DNA of 64,000 bases from Clostridia bacterium (GCA_017503135.1 JAFVTQ010000004.1:310001-374000); one strand, 5' to 3'; counted from the first letter of the stretch, positions 18,427-26,105 are shown. Notes: generated by a model from the sequence alone, not told the origin. A program made the numbers and translations.

Positions 18427-19457
18427 TGTTTTTAGACGGTGCAACTGTTGGATTTGATACTGTCAATAACAAGGCAGTGTTCATTGACCAGACACTTTTA
18501 CCAACTGAATATAAAGAGATTTCCACTGATGATTTCAGCGAGATGTTTGATGCAATAAAAATGCTCAAAGTCCGCGGTGCACCCGCTATCGGTGTTTTTA
18601 CTGCAATATCATTGGCTGTGCTTATGAATAAAAGCAAAGCCGATACATACGAAAATCTTATGGTAGAATTAAAAGGTTATTGCGAAAAACTTATTCTTTG
18701 CAGACCGACTGCAGTTAATCTTAAATGGGCTGCGGAAGAAATGCTCAAAGTTGCAGAGAGTAGTAATACAGAGAAATTCAAAGAAAATCTCACAAACAAA
18801 GCACTTAAAATGATTGAAGATGATATAGCAATATGTCGCAAAATCGGTGAAAACGGTGTGGAATTACTCAAAAACTGCAATTCGATTCTCACTCATTGTA
18901 ACGCAGGACGTTTGGCAACAGTAAAATATGGCACAGCATTAGCACCTATTTATGTTGCTAAAGAAAATGGTCATAATTTAAAGGTTTTTGCCGACGAAAC
19001 ACGACCACTTTTACAGGGCGCAAGACTTACTGCTTTTGAACTTTGCCAAGCAGACATAGATACAACTGTAATCTGTGATAATATGGCGTCATTCGTTATG
19101 AAAAACGGACTTGTCGATGCGGTTTTAGTAGGGTGCGACCGAGTAGCACTCAATGGTGATATTGCAAATAAAATCGGTACAAGTGGTGTGGCAATTTTAG
19201 CAAAATATTATAATATTCCTTTTTATGTTTGTATGCCGTTTTCAACCTTTGACAAGAATATTAAAACAGGTGTCGATATAGAAATTGAAATGCGTGATGG
19301 CAGTGAGATAGGGGAGATGTGGTATGAAAAATCAATGCTTCCACAGAATGCAAAAACATTAAACCCTGCATTTGATGTTACCGACCACTCACTTATAACT
19401 GCATTCATCACCGAAAAAGGTGTAATAACGCCATCAGAAATAAAAGATTATATATAG
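18426..19457 (+). CDS. mtnA: S-methyl-5-thioribose-1-phosphate isomerase
   Basis: Converts methylthioribose-1-phosphate to methylthioribulose-1-phosphate, a methionine-salvage step. The 343 residues have the eIF2B-alpha-like fold motifs RGAPAIGVF, THCNAGRLATV (active-site Cys), DETRPLLQGARLTAFEL and GCDRVALNGDIANKIGT (active-site Asp). It is the third gene of the overlapping set. The downstream salvage enzymes (dehydratase/enolase/dioxygenase, or the class II aldolase of the DHAP shunt) are not in the window. A weak hairpin terminator follows. Confidence 0.95.
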   Translation: MFLDGATVGFDTVNNKAVFIDQTLLPTEYKEISTDDFSEMFDAIKMLKVRGAPAIGVFTAISLAVLMNKSKADTYENLMVELKGYCEKLILCRPTAVNLKWAAEEMLKVAESSNTEKFKENLTNKALKMIEDDIAICRKIGENGVELLKNCNSILTHCNAGRLATVKYGTALAPIYVAKENGHNLKVFADETRPLLQGARLTAFELCQADIDTTVICDNMASFVMKNGLVDAVLVGCDRVALNGDIANKIGTSGVAILAKYYNIPFYVCMPFSTFDKNIKTGVDIEIEMRDGSEIGEMWYEKSMLPQNAKTLNPAFDVTDHSLITAFITEKGVITPSEIKDYI

Positions 19458-19463
19458 TATTAT

Positions 19464-19485
19464 AAGGATGATTTTAATCGTCCTT
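19464..19485 (+). terminator. Putative terminator after mtnA
   Basis: Imperfect inverted repeat AAGGATGATT / AATCGTCCTT with one G-T pair and a very short loop, followed by a T-rich run. Confidence 0.65.
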
Positions 19486-19499
19486 TTTATTTTCACCTA

Positions 19500-19528
19500 T
19501 TGACAAACACAAAACACTATGTTATAAT
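19500..19528 (+). promoter_or_regulatory. Consensus sigma-A promoter of the sdpR-sdpI pair
   Basis: TTGACA (19500-19505), 17-base spacer, TATAAT (19523-19528): a full consensus match, so expression should be high unless repressed. Confidence 0.9.
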
Positions 19529-19552
19529 ACATTTAACAATTAAGTTAAATGT
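19529..19552. promoter_or_regulatory. ArsR/SdpR-type operator at the transcription start
   Basis: Perfect inverted repeat ACATTTAAC - AATTAA - GTTAAATGT directly after the -10 and covering the transcription start. It has the ATTTAA...TTAAAT form used by many ArsR-family repressors, and the gene just downstream encodes one, so autorepression is strongly implied. Confidence 0.85.
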
Positions 19553-19577
19553 TAAATAATACCGAAGGAGGCAGATT

Positions 19578-19853
19578 ATGGGAATTCAAAATACGCTAAA
19601 AGCCCTATCGGACCCTGTTCGTCGCGAAATACTCAATATGCTCAAAGACGGGCAGATGACAGCAGGAGAAATAACCGAAAAATTCGATATAACAGGTGCT
19701 GCAATATCTCGTCATCTCTCTGTACTTAAAGAAGCTGACCTTGTTCGTGATAAAAGGGATGGAAAATTCATAATCTATGAATTGAACGCATCTGTGCTTG
19801 AAGAAATTATGCTTTGGCTCAAAGATTTGAAAGGAGAAGATAATAATGATTAA
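19578..19853 (+). CDS. sdpR: ArsR-family repressor, SdpR-like
   Basis: Winged-helix repressor of 91 residues. The segment ALSDPVRREILNMLKDGQMTAGEI and the recognition helix ITGAAISRHLSVLKEADLV are the ArsR/SdpR core. No cysteine-rich metal site is present, so it is not a classical arsenic sensor. GAAGGAGG precedes the ATG. It overlaps the next gene, an SdpI-like membrane protein, by 8 bases. In Bacillus subtilis the sdpR-sdpI operon is autorepressed and SdpI sequesters SdpR at the membrane on sensing the SdpC toxin; the arrangement here is the same. Confidence 0.9.
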   Translation: MGIQNTLKALSDPVRREILNMLKDGQMTAGEITEKFDITGAAISRHLSVLKEADLVRDKRDGKFIIYELNASVLEEIMLWLKDLKGEDNND

Positions 19854-20484
19854 AAAGAATTTACCAAAATTAATAATTACATCGTTGATAATTCTTATAC
19901 CAATAGTTATTGGATTGATTTTGTGGGATAAATTGCCCGACCAAGTTCCAATACATTGGGATATAAATGGTGCAGTTGATGGTTATGCTAATAAAATGCA
20001 AGCAGTATTTGCGATGCCTTTGGTGTTAGTTGCGTTTCAATGGATTTGTGTACTTGGCACATCTCTCGACCCTAAAAAGCAGAATATTAACGATAAAATG
20101 TTTACACTCGTTTTGTGGATTATTCCTATTATATCCCTACTTTGCAACTCAATGGTGTATGCAACAGCATTAGGTCATAAGGTCAGCGTTGAAATAATTA
20201 TGCCACTGTTTTTTGGCGCTTTGTTTATTGTAATCGGCAACTATCTTCCAAAATGCAAGCAGAGTTACACAATGGGCATCAAACTTCCTTGGACTTTAGA
20301 TGATGAAGAAAACTGGAACAAAACGCATAGAATGGCAGGTTTCTTATGGGTAATCGGTGGTGTTGTAATTATGGCAACAGCATTTTTAGGGGCATTTTGG
20401 CTCTTCTTTATTGTGCTTATACCAATGGTAATTGTTCCAACCGTTTATTCTTACCTTCTTTATAAAAAATCTAAAAAAGAATAA
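19846..20484 (+). CDS. sdpI: SdpI-family immunity/signalling membrane protein
   Basis: Six-helix membrane protein of 212 residues. The N-terminal DUF1648 module is seen in KLPDQVPIHWDINGAVDGYANK after the first TM, and the SdpI module in GNYLPKCKQSYTMGIKLPWTLDDEENWNKTHRM, followed by two helices. In B. subtilis the family gives immunity to SdpC and signals to SdpR. No sdpC-like toxin gene is in the window, so the cell could be defending against neighbours' toxins or responding to envelope stress. It is followed by a repeat hairpin that can end the transcript. Confidence 0.9.
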   Translation: MIKKNLPKLIITSLIILIPIVIGLILWDKLPDQVPIHWDINGAVDGYANKMQAVFAMPLVLVAFQWICVLGTSLDPKKQNINDKMFTLVLWIIPIISLLCNSMVYATALGHKVSVEIIMPLFFGALFIVIGNYLPKCKQSYTMGIKLPWTLDDEENWNKTHRMAGFLWVIGGVVIMATAFLGAFWLFFIVLIPMVIVPTVYSYLLYKKSKKE

Positions 20485-20492
20485 AGCTGTAG

Positions 20493-20512
20493 AGCGGGGT
20501 CTTGACCCCGCT
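20493..20512. terminator. GC-rich hairpin, terminator and member of an intergenic repeat family
   Basis: AGCGGGGT / ACCCCGCT with a CTTG loop, followed by TTTCGTTTT. The core GCGGGGTCTTGACCCCG recurs at 27654-27669. Confidence 0.7.
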
Positions 20513-20516
20513 TTCG

Positions 20517-20546
20517 TTTTGCACTCTGCACTCTGCGTTCTGCACT
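20517..20546. repeat. Heptad tandem repeat next to the hairpin
   Basis: GCACTCT GCACTCT GCGTTCT GCAC, about 3.5 imperfect 7-base units. A related string, inverted, lies beside the hairpins at 27534-27566 (GCAAAAT, GCAAAAC, GCAAAGT). Confidence 0.6.
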
Positions 20547-20552
20547 TATTTA

Positions 20553-20580
20553 TTGACATCTTTAAAAACAATGGTATAAT
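20553..20580 (+). promoter_or_regulatory. Sigma-A promoter of glnA
   Basis: TTGACA (20553-20558), 16-base spacer, TATAAT (20575-20580), giving a leader of roughly 50 bases before the glnA ribosome site. Confidence 0.85.
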
Positions 20581-20638
20581 ATTACTATTAAAGTGGGTAT
20601 TTATATGTATAATACTTACATGAAAGGTGGTAACTCCA

Positions 20639-21961
20639 ATGAGCTACACAGTTGAAGACATTCTCAAGATAGCAAAAGAAAAAGAAATTAAGTTTTTGCG
20701 TTTGCAGTTTACTGACATTTTTGGTCAGATGAAAAATATCGCAATTACTGAAAATATGTTCCGTAAAGTGCTTACTGATGGTCAGATGTTTGACGGTTCT
20801 TCAATCGAAGGATTTGTTCGTATTGACGAGTCAGATATGTACTTGAAGCCAGACCTTGACACATTTACAATTCTCCCTTGGAAAGAGGGCACAGCAAGAG
20901 TAATTTGTGATGTTTATACTGCTGATAAAGAAACCCCATTCACAGGCGACCCTCGTCACGTGCTTCGTTCAGTAATCAAAGAAGCAGCAGATATGGGTTA
21001 TTCAATCAATGTTGGTCCTGAATGTGAATTCTTTCTTTTCAAGCTTGATGAACAGGGCAGAGCAACAACAAAGACAAACGACGCAGTTGGTTATTTCGAT
21101 ATTGGCCCTGCTGATGACGGTGAACAGTGCCGTAATGACATCTGCATAGCACTTCAGCAGATGGATTATGAAATCGAAGCATCTCACCACGAATGTGCAG
21201 AAGGTCAGCACGAAATCGACTTTAAGTTTGCAGAAGCACTTGAAGCTGCTGATAAGGTTGTTACATTCAAGCACGTTGTTAAGACTTATGCTCGTCGTAA
21301 TGGTCTTCACGCAACATTTATGCCAAAACCACTTTATGGTGCAGCAGGTAATGGTATGCACACAAATCTTTCACTTATGAAAGACGGTAAAAATGCATTC
21401 TATGACCCAGATGATAAATATGGTTTAAGCGAAACTGCATATCAGTTTATCGCAGGTGTTCTTCACCATGTAAAAGCAATTACTTGTGTTGCAAACCCAC
21501 TTGTTAACTCATATAAGAGATTAGTTCCGGGCTTTGAAGCTCCTGTTTATATCTCATGGTCAGCATCAAATCGTTCAGCACTTATCCGTGTTCCAGCAGC
21601 TCGTGGTATGGCAACTCGTGTTGAGCTTCGTTCAGCAGACCCATCTTGCAACCCATATCTTGAAATGGCTCTCTGCATTGCAGCAGGTCTTGATGGTATC
21701 AAAAAGGGTATGAAAGCACCTGAGGGTATCACAACAAACATTTATGATATGACAAGAGAAGAAAGAAAAGCAAACGGCATCGAAAATCTTCCAAGCACAT
21801 TGCAAGAAGCAACAAGAGAGTTTGAAAAGAGCGAATTCGTGAAAGAAGTTCTTGGTGAACATATCTTCTCAAAATACCTTGCAGGTAAAAAGCAAGAATG
21901 GAAGAGCTACACAACAAGAATTACACAGTGGGAAATCGACGAATATCTCACAAAATATTAA
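20639..21961 (+). CDS. glnA: Glutamine synthetase, type I alpha
   Basis: Forms glutamine from glutamate, ammonia and ATP; cytosolic dodecamer. The start is the ATG at 20639 after AAAGGTGG. The 440 residues carry GSSIEGFVRIDESDM, GPECEFFLF, ECAEGQHEID, NGMHTNLSL and the SNRSALIRVP segment. The length and lack of the 25-residue insertion mark the GSI-alpha subtype, which is feedback-inhibited rather than adenylylated; the Arg in GFVRIDESD corresponds to the residue needed for feedback control in B. subtilis. It is monocistronic between its own promoter and terminator. No glnR neighbour is present. Confidence 0.97.
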   Translation: MSYTVEDILKIAKEKEIKFLRLQFTDIFGQMKNIAITENMFRKVLTDGQMFDGSSIEGFVRIDESDMYLKPDLDTFTILPWKEGTARVICDVYTADKETPFTGDPRHVLRSVIKEAADMGYSINVGPECEFFLFKLDEQGRATTKTNDAVGYFDIGPADDGEQCRNDICIALQQMDYEIEASHHECAEGQHEIDFKFAEALEAADKVVTFKHVVKTYARRNGLHATFMPKPLYGAAGNGMHTNLSLMKDGKNAFYDPDDKYGLSETAYQFIAGVLHHVKAITCVANPLVNSYKRLVPGFEAPVYISWSASNRSALIRVPAARGMATRVELRSADPSCNPYLEMALCIAAGLDGIKKGMKAPEGITTNIYDMTREERKANGIENLPSTLQEATREFEKSEFVKEVLGEHIFSKYLAGKKQEWKSYTTRITQWEIDEYLTKY

Positions 21962-21972
21962 TTAATATTTTA

Positions 21973-22000
21973 ATACGGCAAAGGGATTTCTTTGCCGTAT
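21973..22000 (+). terminator. Terminator of glnA
   Basis: Stem ATACGGCAAAG / CTTTGCCGTAT with a short GGATTT loop and a following T-run. Confidence 0.9.
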
Positions 22001-22006
22001 TTTTTA

Positions 22007-22035
22007 TTGACTATTTCTGGTATTTGTGCTATGAT
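22007..22035 (+). promoter_or_regulatory. Sigma-A promoter of the GtrA-like gene
   Basis: TTGACT (22007-22012), 17-base spacer, TATGAT (22030-22035), about 40 bases upstream of the ATG. Confidence 0.75.
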
Positions 22036-22077
22036 TTATTCATATCATTTGGTATATAAAAAAGGAGAATATTTATT

Positions 22078-22614
22078 ATGGCAGTTTTAAAAGACATCGA
22101 CAAGGCAGCAGAGAAAAAAGGCTCTTTCCTTGTTACAGTTTGGCAGTTCGTTAAGTTTATTGTTGTAAGTCTTCTTGCAATGATAGTTCAGTTCGTGCTT
22201 CTTAACACACTTCAGCTTATTCCTGCAATCAAAGACCTTTATACACAGGAATTCAGCTGGTGGGTATTTGTTTATCCGGTAGCAGTTGGTGGTCTTGGTT
22301 ACTTTATCGTAAGCAACGTTGCAAACGTTGTTGCACAGATTGTTGCTTTCTTTGTTAATAAAGAAAAAACATTCAATTCAAGTGCAAATGTTGCAGTAAC
22401 ACTTCCAATTTATATTGTATTTACAATCGCACTCATTTTCTTCTCAGCATGGCTCAACCCAACACTTAAAGGTGTTTTCGTAAACTTTGAGTGGTGCGAC
22501 GAAGTTCTTGCAAAGAACATTGCAACAATGATTTGTTCAGCAGTTCAGTTCTTCCTTTATTTCCCTGTTGATAAAATTCTCTTCCACAAGAAAAAAGAAG
22601 AAGCAGCTGAATAA
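22078..22614 (+). CDS. GtrA-like small membrane protein
   Basis: Four predicted TM helices in 178 residues. The segment FFVNKEKTFNSS between helices 2 and 3, and the general plan, resemble the GtrA/DPMS-associated family, thought to flip undecaprenyl- or dolichyl-linked sugars or otherwise assist polysaccharide glycosylation. The match is by pattern only, and no glycosyltransferase neighbour supports it. AAAGGAG precedes the ATG, and the gene lies between its own promoter and terminator. Confidence 0.65.
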   Translation: MAVLKDIDKAAEKKGSFLVTVWQFVKFIVVSLLAMIVQFVLLNTLQLIPAIKDLYTQEFSWWVFVYPVAVGGLGYFIVSNVANVVAQIVAFFVNKEKTFNSSANVAVTLPIYIVFTIALIFFSAWLNPTLKGVFVNFEWCDEVLAKNIATMICSAVQFFLYFPVDKILFHKKKEEAAE

Positions 22615-22632
22615 TTGCCCCTTGAAAAATTC

Positions 22633-22656
22633 ACCCCGTACTTATCTGTACGGGGT
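22633..22656 (+). terminator. Terminator after the GtrA-like gene
   Basis: Stem ACCCCGTAC / GTACGGGGT, loop TTATCT, then ATTTTTG. Confidence 0.88.
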
Positions 22657-22684
22657 ATTTTTGTAGTATAAATCAGGTGATTTT

Positions 22685-23566
22685 ATGAATAAAAAAACCA
22701 CATCAAAAATATTAAATGTTTTTAAAGTTGTCATTTCATTAGTTCTTGTAGTTTGCGCAACAGTGTCAATGCTTGGTGCAACACTTATTAATGTTGGCAG
22801 AAATTATATAAATTCTGAAGAGTTCAAAACTCAGGTTAACACAACAGATTTAAGTGATGTGAAATTCATTGTAAGAAGCGAAAAAACAACTGTTGGCGAC
22901 TATATGAAGGATTCAGCACGAGAATATATTGAAAGCAAAAGCAAATATTTCTTCTCGTTTGCACAAATAGCCGTTGACCAGATTTTATCGTCAGAATTTG
23001 TGAACAGAGTTGTCAAAAACGAAGTGCTTTATCTTGTGGATTTCTTCATTAATAGCGACCCTAAAGAAGCACAAAACCGACTTGACAATAATATTTCAGT
23101 TGACACAGTTTTAGAACTTGACCCTAAAAATGCTAAAAGTGTTGAAGATGCGGTGAGAATATTTATGCGTTCTTTTGTTGTATCAAGTATTGAAAAAACA
23201 TCTCAGATGTCAAGTGATAAATTCATCGTTTTCTTGTCACAAGAAACTGTTACAAAGCTTATTATATTGTCAGTTTTGTTGTTGATTGCGCTTATTGCAA
23301 TTAACTATAAATCAATTCTCAATGTGCTCTTATATGGTGGACTTTCATCTTTGCTCTGTGGTATAATCATTAATGTGGCACAGAATAAATTTGATTCAAT
23401 AAATTTAGGCAACGAAGATTTGGTGGGCTATGTATTCTTAAAACCTTTAGCAGATGCATATTCAACCAATGCAACCATCGGTTTTATAGCAGGGTTTATT
23501 TTAATAGGACTATTTATAGCATCCCTTTTCTTGTTAAGCCCTAAAACAGAAGGAAAAACAGAGTGA
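22685..23566 (+). CDS. Uncharacterised membrane protein
   Basis: No family recognised. In 293 residues there is one N-terminal TM (about 13-35, VVISLVLVVCATVSMLGATL), a polar, probably extracytoplasmic region of about 160 residues rich in Ser/Asp/Lys, and three C-terminal TMs (about 200-218, 222-240 and 262-285). The topology of one TM, a loop and three TMs resembles Clostridial integral membrane proteins of unknown role. The GTG-like spacing is weak; ATG 22685 follows AGGTGATTTT. It is bounded by terminators on both sides, so it may be expressed alone. Confidence 0.75.
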   Translation: MNKKTTSKILNVFKVVISLVLVVCATVSMLGATLINVGRNYINSEEFKTQVNTTDLSDVKFIVRSEKTTVGDYMKDSAREYIESKSKYFFSFAQIAVDQILSSEFVNRVVKNEVLYLVDFFINSDPKEAQNRLDNNISVDTVLELDPKNAKSVEDAVRIFMRSFVVSSIEKTSQMSSDKFIVFLSQETVTKLIILSVLLLIALIAINYKSILNVLLYGGLSSLLCGIIINVAQNKFDSINLGNEDLVGYVFLKPLADAYSTNATIGFIAGFILIGLFIASLFLLSPKTEGKTE

Positions 23567-23570
23567 GATT

Positions 23571-23588
23571 GACGGGGCTTTCCCCGTC
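23571..23588 (+). terminator. Terminator after the membrane protein gene
   Basis: GACGGGG / CCCCGTC with CTTT loop, then TTTTCATTTT. Confidence 0.85.
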
Positions 23589-23663
23589 TTTTCATTTTGA
23601 ATTAATGCAATTTAATAAAAATAGAAAAATGTCAAAAAAATTAAAAAAACTTTAAAAAAAGAC

Positions 23664-23692
23664 TTGACGAACCCGTTTTGTTATGATATTAT
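23664..23692 (+). promoter_or_regulatory. Sigma-A promoter of the tRNA pair
   Basis: TTGACG (23664-23669), 17-base spacer, TATTAT (23687-23692), 16 bases upstream of tRNA-Thr. Confidence 0.8.
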
Positions 23693-23708
23693 ATTCAAGC
23701 GTTGAGAC

Positions 23709-23784
23709 GCTGGTGTAGCTCAGTTGGTAGAGCAGCTGATTTGTAATCAGCAGGTCGGGGGTTCGAGTCCGTCCACCAGCTCCA
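23709..23784 (+). tRNA. tRNA-Thr (anticodon TGT)
   Basis: 76 bases with a perfect 7-bp acceptor GCTGGTG / CACCAGC, D arm GCTCAGTTGGTAGAGC, anticodon arm GCTGA-TTTGTAA-TCAGC with anticodon TGT at 23742-23744, a TTCGAGT T-loop, and an encoded CCA end. Confidence 0.97.
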
Positions 23785-23804
23785 TTTTTTTGTTAATTTA
23801 ATAT

Positions 23805-23889
<85 letters not shown>

Positions 23890-23890
23890 A

Positions 23891-23922
23891 AATAAGAGTT
23901 TTCCAACAGGAAGACTCTTATT
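23891..23922 (+). terminator. Terminator of the tRNA operon
   Basis: 14-bp stem AATAAGAGTTTTCC / GGAAGACTCTTATT (one G-T pair), loop AACA, then a T-run. Confidence 0.9.
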
Positions 23923-23926
23923 TTTA

Positions 23927-23955
23927 TTGCATTTTATCATTTCTTATACTAAAAT
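23927..23955 (+). promoter_or_regulatory. Putative promoter of the DUF2809 gene
   Basis: TTGCAT (23927-23932), 17-base spacer, TAAAAT (23950-23955). The predicted start of transcription is about 15 bases before the GTG at 23976. Confidence 0.55.
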
Positions 23956-23975
23956 AAATATAAGATACTCTGGTG

Positions 23976-24385
23976 GTGATTGAAATCAAAAACAGATTAA
24001 GACTAGTTTATGGCGTTTTGTTTTTGTGATACTCACAATAGAAATATTAATCGCATTATTTGTCCGTGACAATTTTGTGCGCCCATATATAGGGGATATG
24101 CTTGTAACAGTTTTGATTTGTTCGTTTGCAAGAATTCTTATTCCCGAAAAAGTTAAAGTTGTGCCAATACTCGTGTTTGTATTTTCAGCACTTGTTGAAA
24201 TCGGTCAGTATTTTGATTTTGTGAAGTTGTTAGGTCTTGACGACAATGCATTTATCTCAACTTTGCTTGGTAGAACATTTTCTGTGGCAGACTTAATCTG
24301 TTACGGGGTAGGTTGTATATTGTTTGCAATATTTGATTATATTATCAAAAGAAAGAGTGAGAAACGTTATGAAAATCTCAACTGA
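23976..24385 (+). pseudogene. DUF2809 membrane protein, apparently frameshifted near its start
   Basis: The frame beginning with GTG 23976 reads VIEIKNRLRLVYGVLFL and then hits TGA at 24027. The expected continuation, VILTIEILIALFVRDNFVRPYIGD, runs in another frame from 24026 to 24385. One extra base in the T5 run at 24021-24025 would join them. The long part matches the DUF2809 plan: RPYIGDMLVTVLI, an ALVEIGQYF segment, and LGRTFSVADLICYGVGC, with about four TMs. Function unknown. Alternatives are a sequencing error in the homopolymer, or a shorter protein from GTG 24026, which has no ribosome site. The 3' end overlaps the next gene by 17 bases. Confidence 0.65.
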
Positions 24386-25223
24386 AATTGATTCAATCGC
24401 ATTACAAATTGGTGAAGAAAAAGCCGTTGAACTTGTGGCAAAAACAGGCTTTGACGCTTGGGATTTCTCAATGTTTCAGATGTGCGAAAAACAAAATGGT
24501 ATTTTAGTCCCAACAAACCACCCATTAGCACAGGACAATTATCTTGCATTTGCACGAAAACTTCGTCAAATCGGTCTTGATAACGGAATTATATGTAATC
24601 AAGGTCACGCACCTTTCCCCAGCTCACCCCAAAGTGCTTATTATCTTAAACGCGCAATCGAGTGTCTTGCAGAAGCAGGGGGCGAGATTTTAATCATCCA
24701 CCCAATGAATAACGGCACACCACAAGAAAATGCAGAAATGTATTTTGAACTTTTGCCATTTGCAAAAGAGCATAATGTGAAAATCGCAACAGAAAATATG
24801 TGGAATTGGTTTCCTGACGCAGAGCATTCTTCATTTGCCGCTTGTGCCACACCTGAAAGCTTTAACGCGCACCTCGACGCAGTCAATGACGACTATTTTG
24901 TGGCTTGTCTTGATATAGGTCACGCCGAAATGAAGGGCAGCAACACTTCAGCAGAAGAAATGGTGAGAGCGTTGGGTAACCGTCTCAAAGCCTTGCATAT
25001 CCACGATAACGATAAATTGCACGATTCACACCAACCACCATTTACAATGAATATTGACTTTGTGCCAATCGTGAAAGCTCTTAAAGATATTAATTATGAC
25101 GGTTATTTCACTCTCGAAGCAAGTTATTATATTGAAAATCTTAAAAATCCCGATATTAATAAATGCGTGAAAGACCTTTATAATTCTGCAAAAAGACTTG
25201 CAGAAATGTATGATAACCTATAA
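24369..25223 (+). CDS. Sugar phosphate isomerase/epimerase-like TIM-barrel protein
   Basis: AP-endonuclease-2 superfamily barrel of 284 residues; the start is the ATG at 24369 (MKISTEIDSIALQIG) inside the end of the previous gene. Metal-ligand-like residues appear as NQGHAPF, EILIIHPMN, IATENMWNW, CLDIGHAEM, LHIHDND and FTLEASYY, the His/Glu/Asp series of the xylose-isomerase-like family. Such proteins isomerise or epimerise sugars or inositol derivatives. There is no sugar operon around it, so the substrate is unknown. A strong terminator follows. Confidence 0.85.
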   Translation: MKISTEIDSIALQIGEEKAVELVAKTGFDAWDFSMFQMCEKQNGILVPTNHPLAQDNYLAFARKLRQIGLDNGIICNQGHAPFPSSPQSAYYLKRAIECLAEAGGEILIIHPMNNGTPQENAEMYFELLPFAKEHNVKIATENMWNWFPDAEHSSFAACATPESFNAHLDAVNDDYFVACLDIGHAEMKGSNTSAEEMVRALGNRLKALHIHDNDKLHDSHQPPFTMNIDFVPIVKALKDINYDGYFTLEASYYIENLKNPDINKCVKDLYNSAKRLAEMYDNL

Positions 25224-25227
25224 AAAT

Positions 25228-25251
25228 AAGACCTTGCATTTGCAAGGTCTT
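25228..25251. terminator. Bidirectional terminator between convergent genes
   Basis: AAGACCTTGC / GCAAGGTCTT with a 4-base loop, between the plus-strand epimerase and the minus-strand HAD gene, flanked by A- and T-rich runs. Confidence 0.88.
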
Positions 25252-25266
25252 TGCTTTTAATTTTTA

Positions 25267-26043
25267 TTATAACTTCAACATTTCTCCAACATTGTCGAGA
25301 ATATATTTAGGACGATATGGGAATTTATCAATGTCGTCAAAAGCTGTAACACCACTGAGCACAAGCACAGTGTCAACATTTGACTCGATACCCGCAATAA
25401 TATCAGTGTCCATTCTGTCACCAATAAATGCGATTTCAGTGCCGTGACAACCTAATTTGCGAATACCGTGACGAAGCATAAGTGGGTTTGGCTTACCAAC
25501 AAAATATGCTTTTTTACCTGTCGCAATTTCAATAGGAGCTATGAGTGCACCCGTTGCAGGCATAATACCCCTTTCAGTTGGACCTGTAATATCAGGGTTT
25601 GTGCCGATAAGCTTTGCACCCTTATTAACAAGCTCAATAGCTTTTTCAATTTTTTCAAAGTTATATGTTCTTGTTTCTGCAACAACCACATAGTCAGGAT
25701 TCACATCATTCATATAAATTCCTTGGTCATAAAGAGCCTTTGTGAGTGCAGCTTCACCGATAACATACGCAGTGCAGTTTGGTTTCTGACTATTTAAAAA
25801 TGCAGCAGTAGCCATAGCACTTGTATAAAAATGGTCAGCAGATACTTTAAGACCCATTCTTTCCAGCTTCATACTCAACTCGTGGGGAGTTTTCTCTGCA
25901 CTATTTGTCAAAAATACGAACTTTTTATCGTTATCAATCATCCAGTTGACAAATTCAGTAACACCGTCAAGAATTCTGTTGCCGTGATAGATAACACCGT
26001 CCATATCACTTATAAAGCCTTTTTTATCTAAAAGATTATCCAT
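25267..26043 (-). CDS. HAD-superfamily phosphatase, NagD-like
   Basis: Phosphatase of 258 residues, class IIA HAD. The start is MDNLLDKKG, with GGAGG 8 bases upstream; an upstream in-frame ATG contains that ribosome site. Motif I is FISDMDGVIYHG (Asp nucleophile), motif II is FLTNSAEK, the C2 cap lies in the middle, and GKPNPLMLRHG and FIGDRMDTDIIAGIESN give motifs III and IV. Likely substrates are nucleoside monophosphates or sugar phosphates. It is not part of any operon here. Confidence 0.92.
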   Translation of the reverse strand: MDNLLDKKGFISDMDGVIYHGNRILDGVTEFVNWMIDNDKKFVFLTNSAEKTPHELSMKLERMGLKVSADHFYTSAMATAAFLNSQKPNCTAYVIGEAALTKALYDQGIYMNDVNPDYVVVAETRTYNFEKIEKAIELVNKGAKLIGTNPDITGPTERGIMPATGALIAPIEIATGKKAYFVGKPNPLMLRHGIRKLGCHGTEIAFIGDRMDTDIIAGIESNVDTVLVLSGVTAFDDIDKFPYRPKYILDNVGEMLKL

Positions 26044-26105
26044 AAGAATTACCTCCATACACGTTTGATTTTAAAGCAAAAGCTCTCAAAAGTCAATTAT
26101 ATCTA

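Noticed and set aside
20517..20546. Heptad repeats considered as a CRISPR remnant
   Set aside because: Units are only 7 bases with no spacers and no cas genes anywhere in the window.
24021..24029. Programmed -1 frameshift in the DUF2809 gene
   Set aside because: The site reads G TTT TTG and does not allow both tRNAs to re-pair; a simple base loss explains it better.
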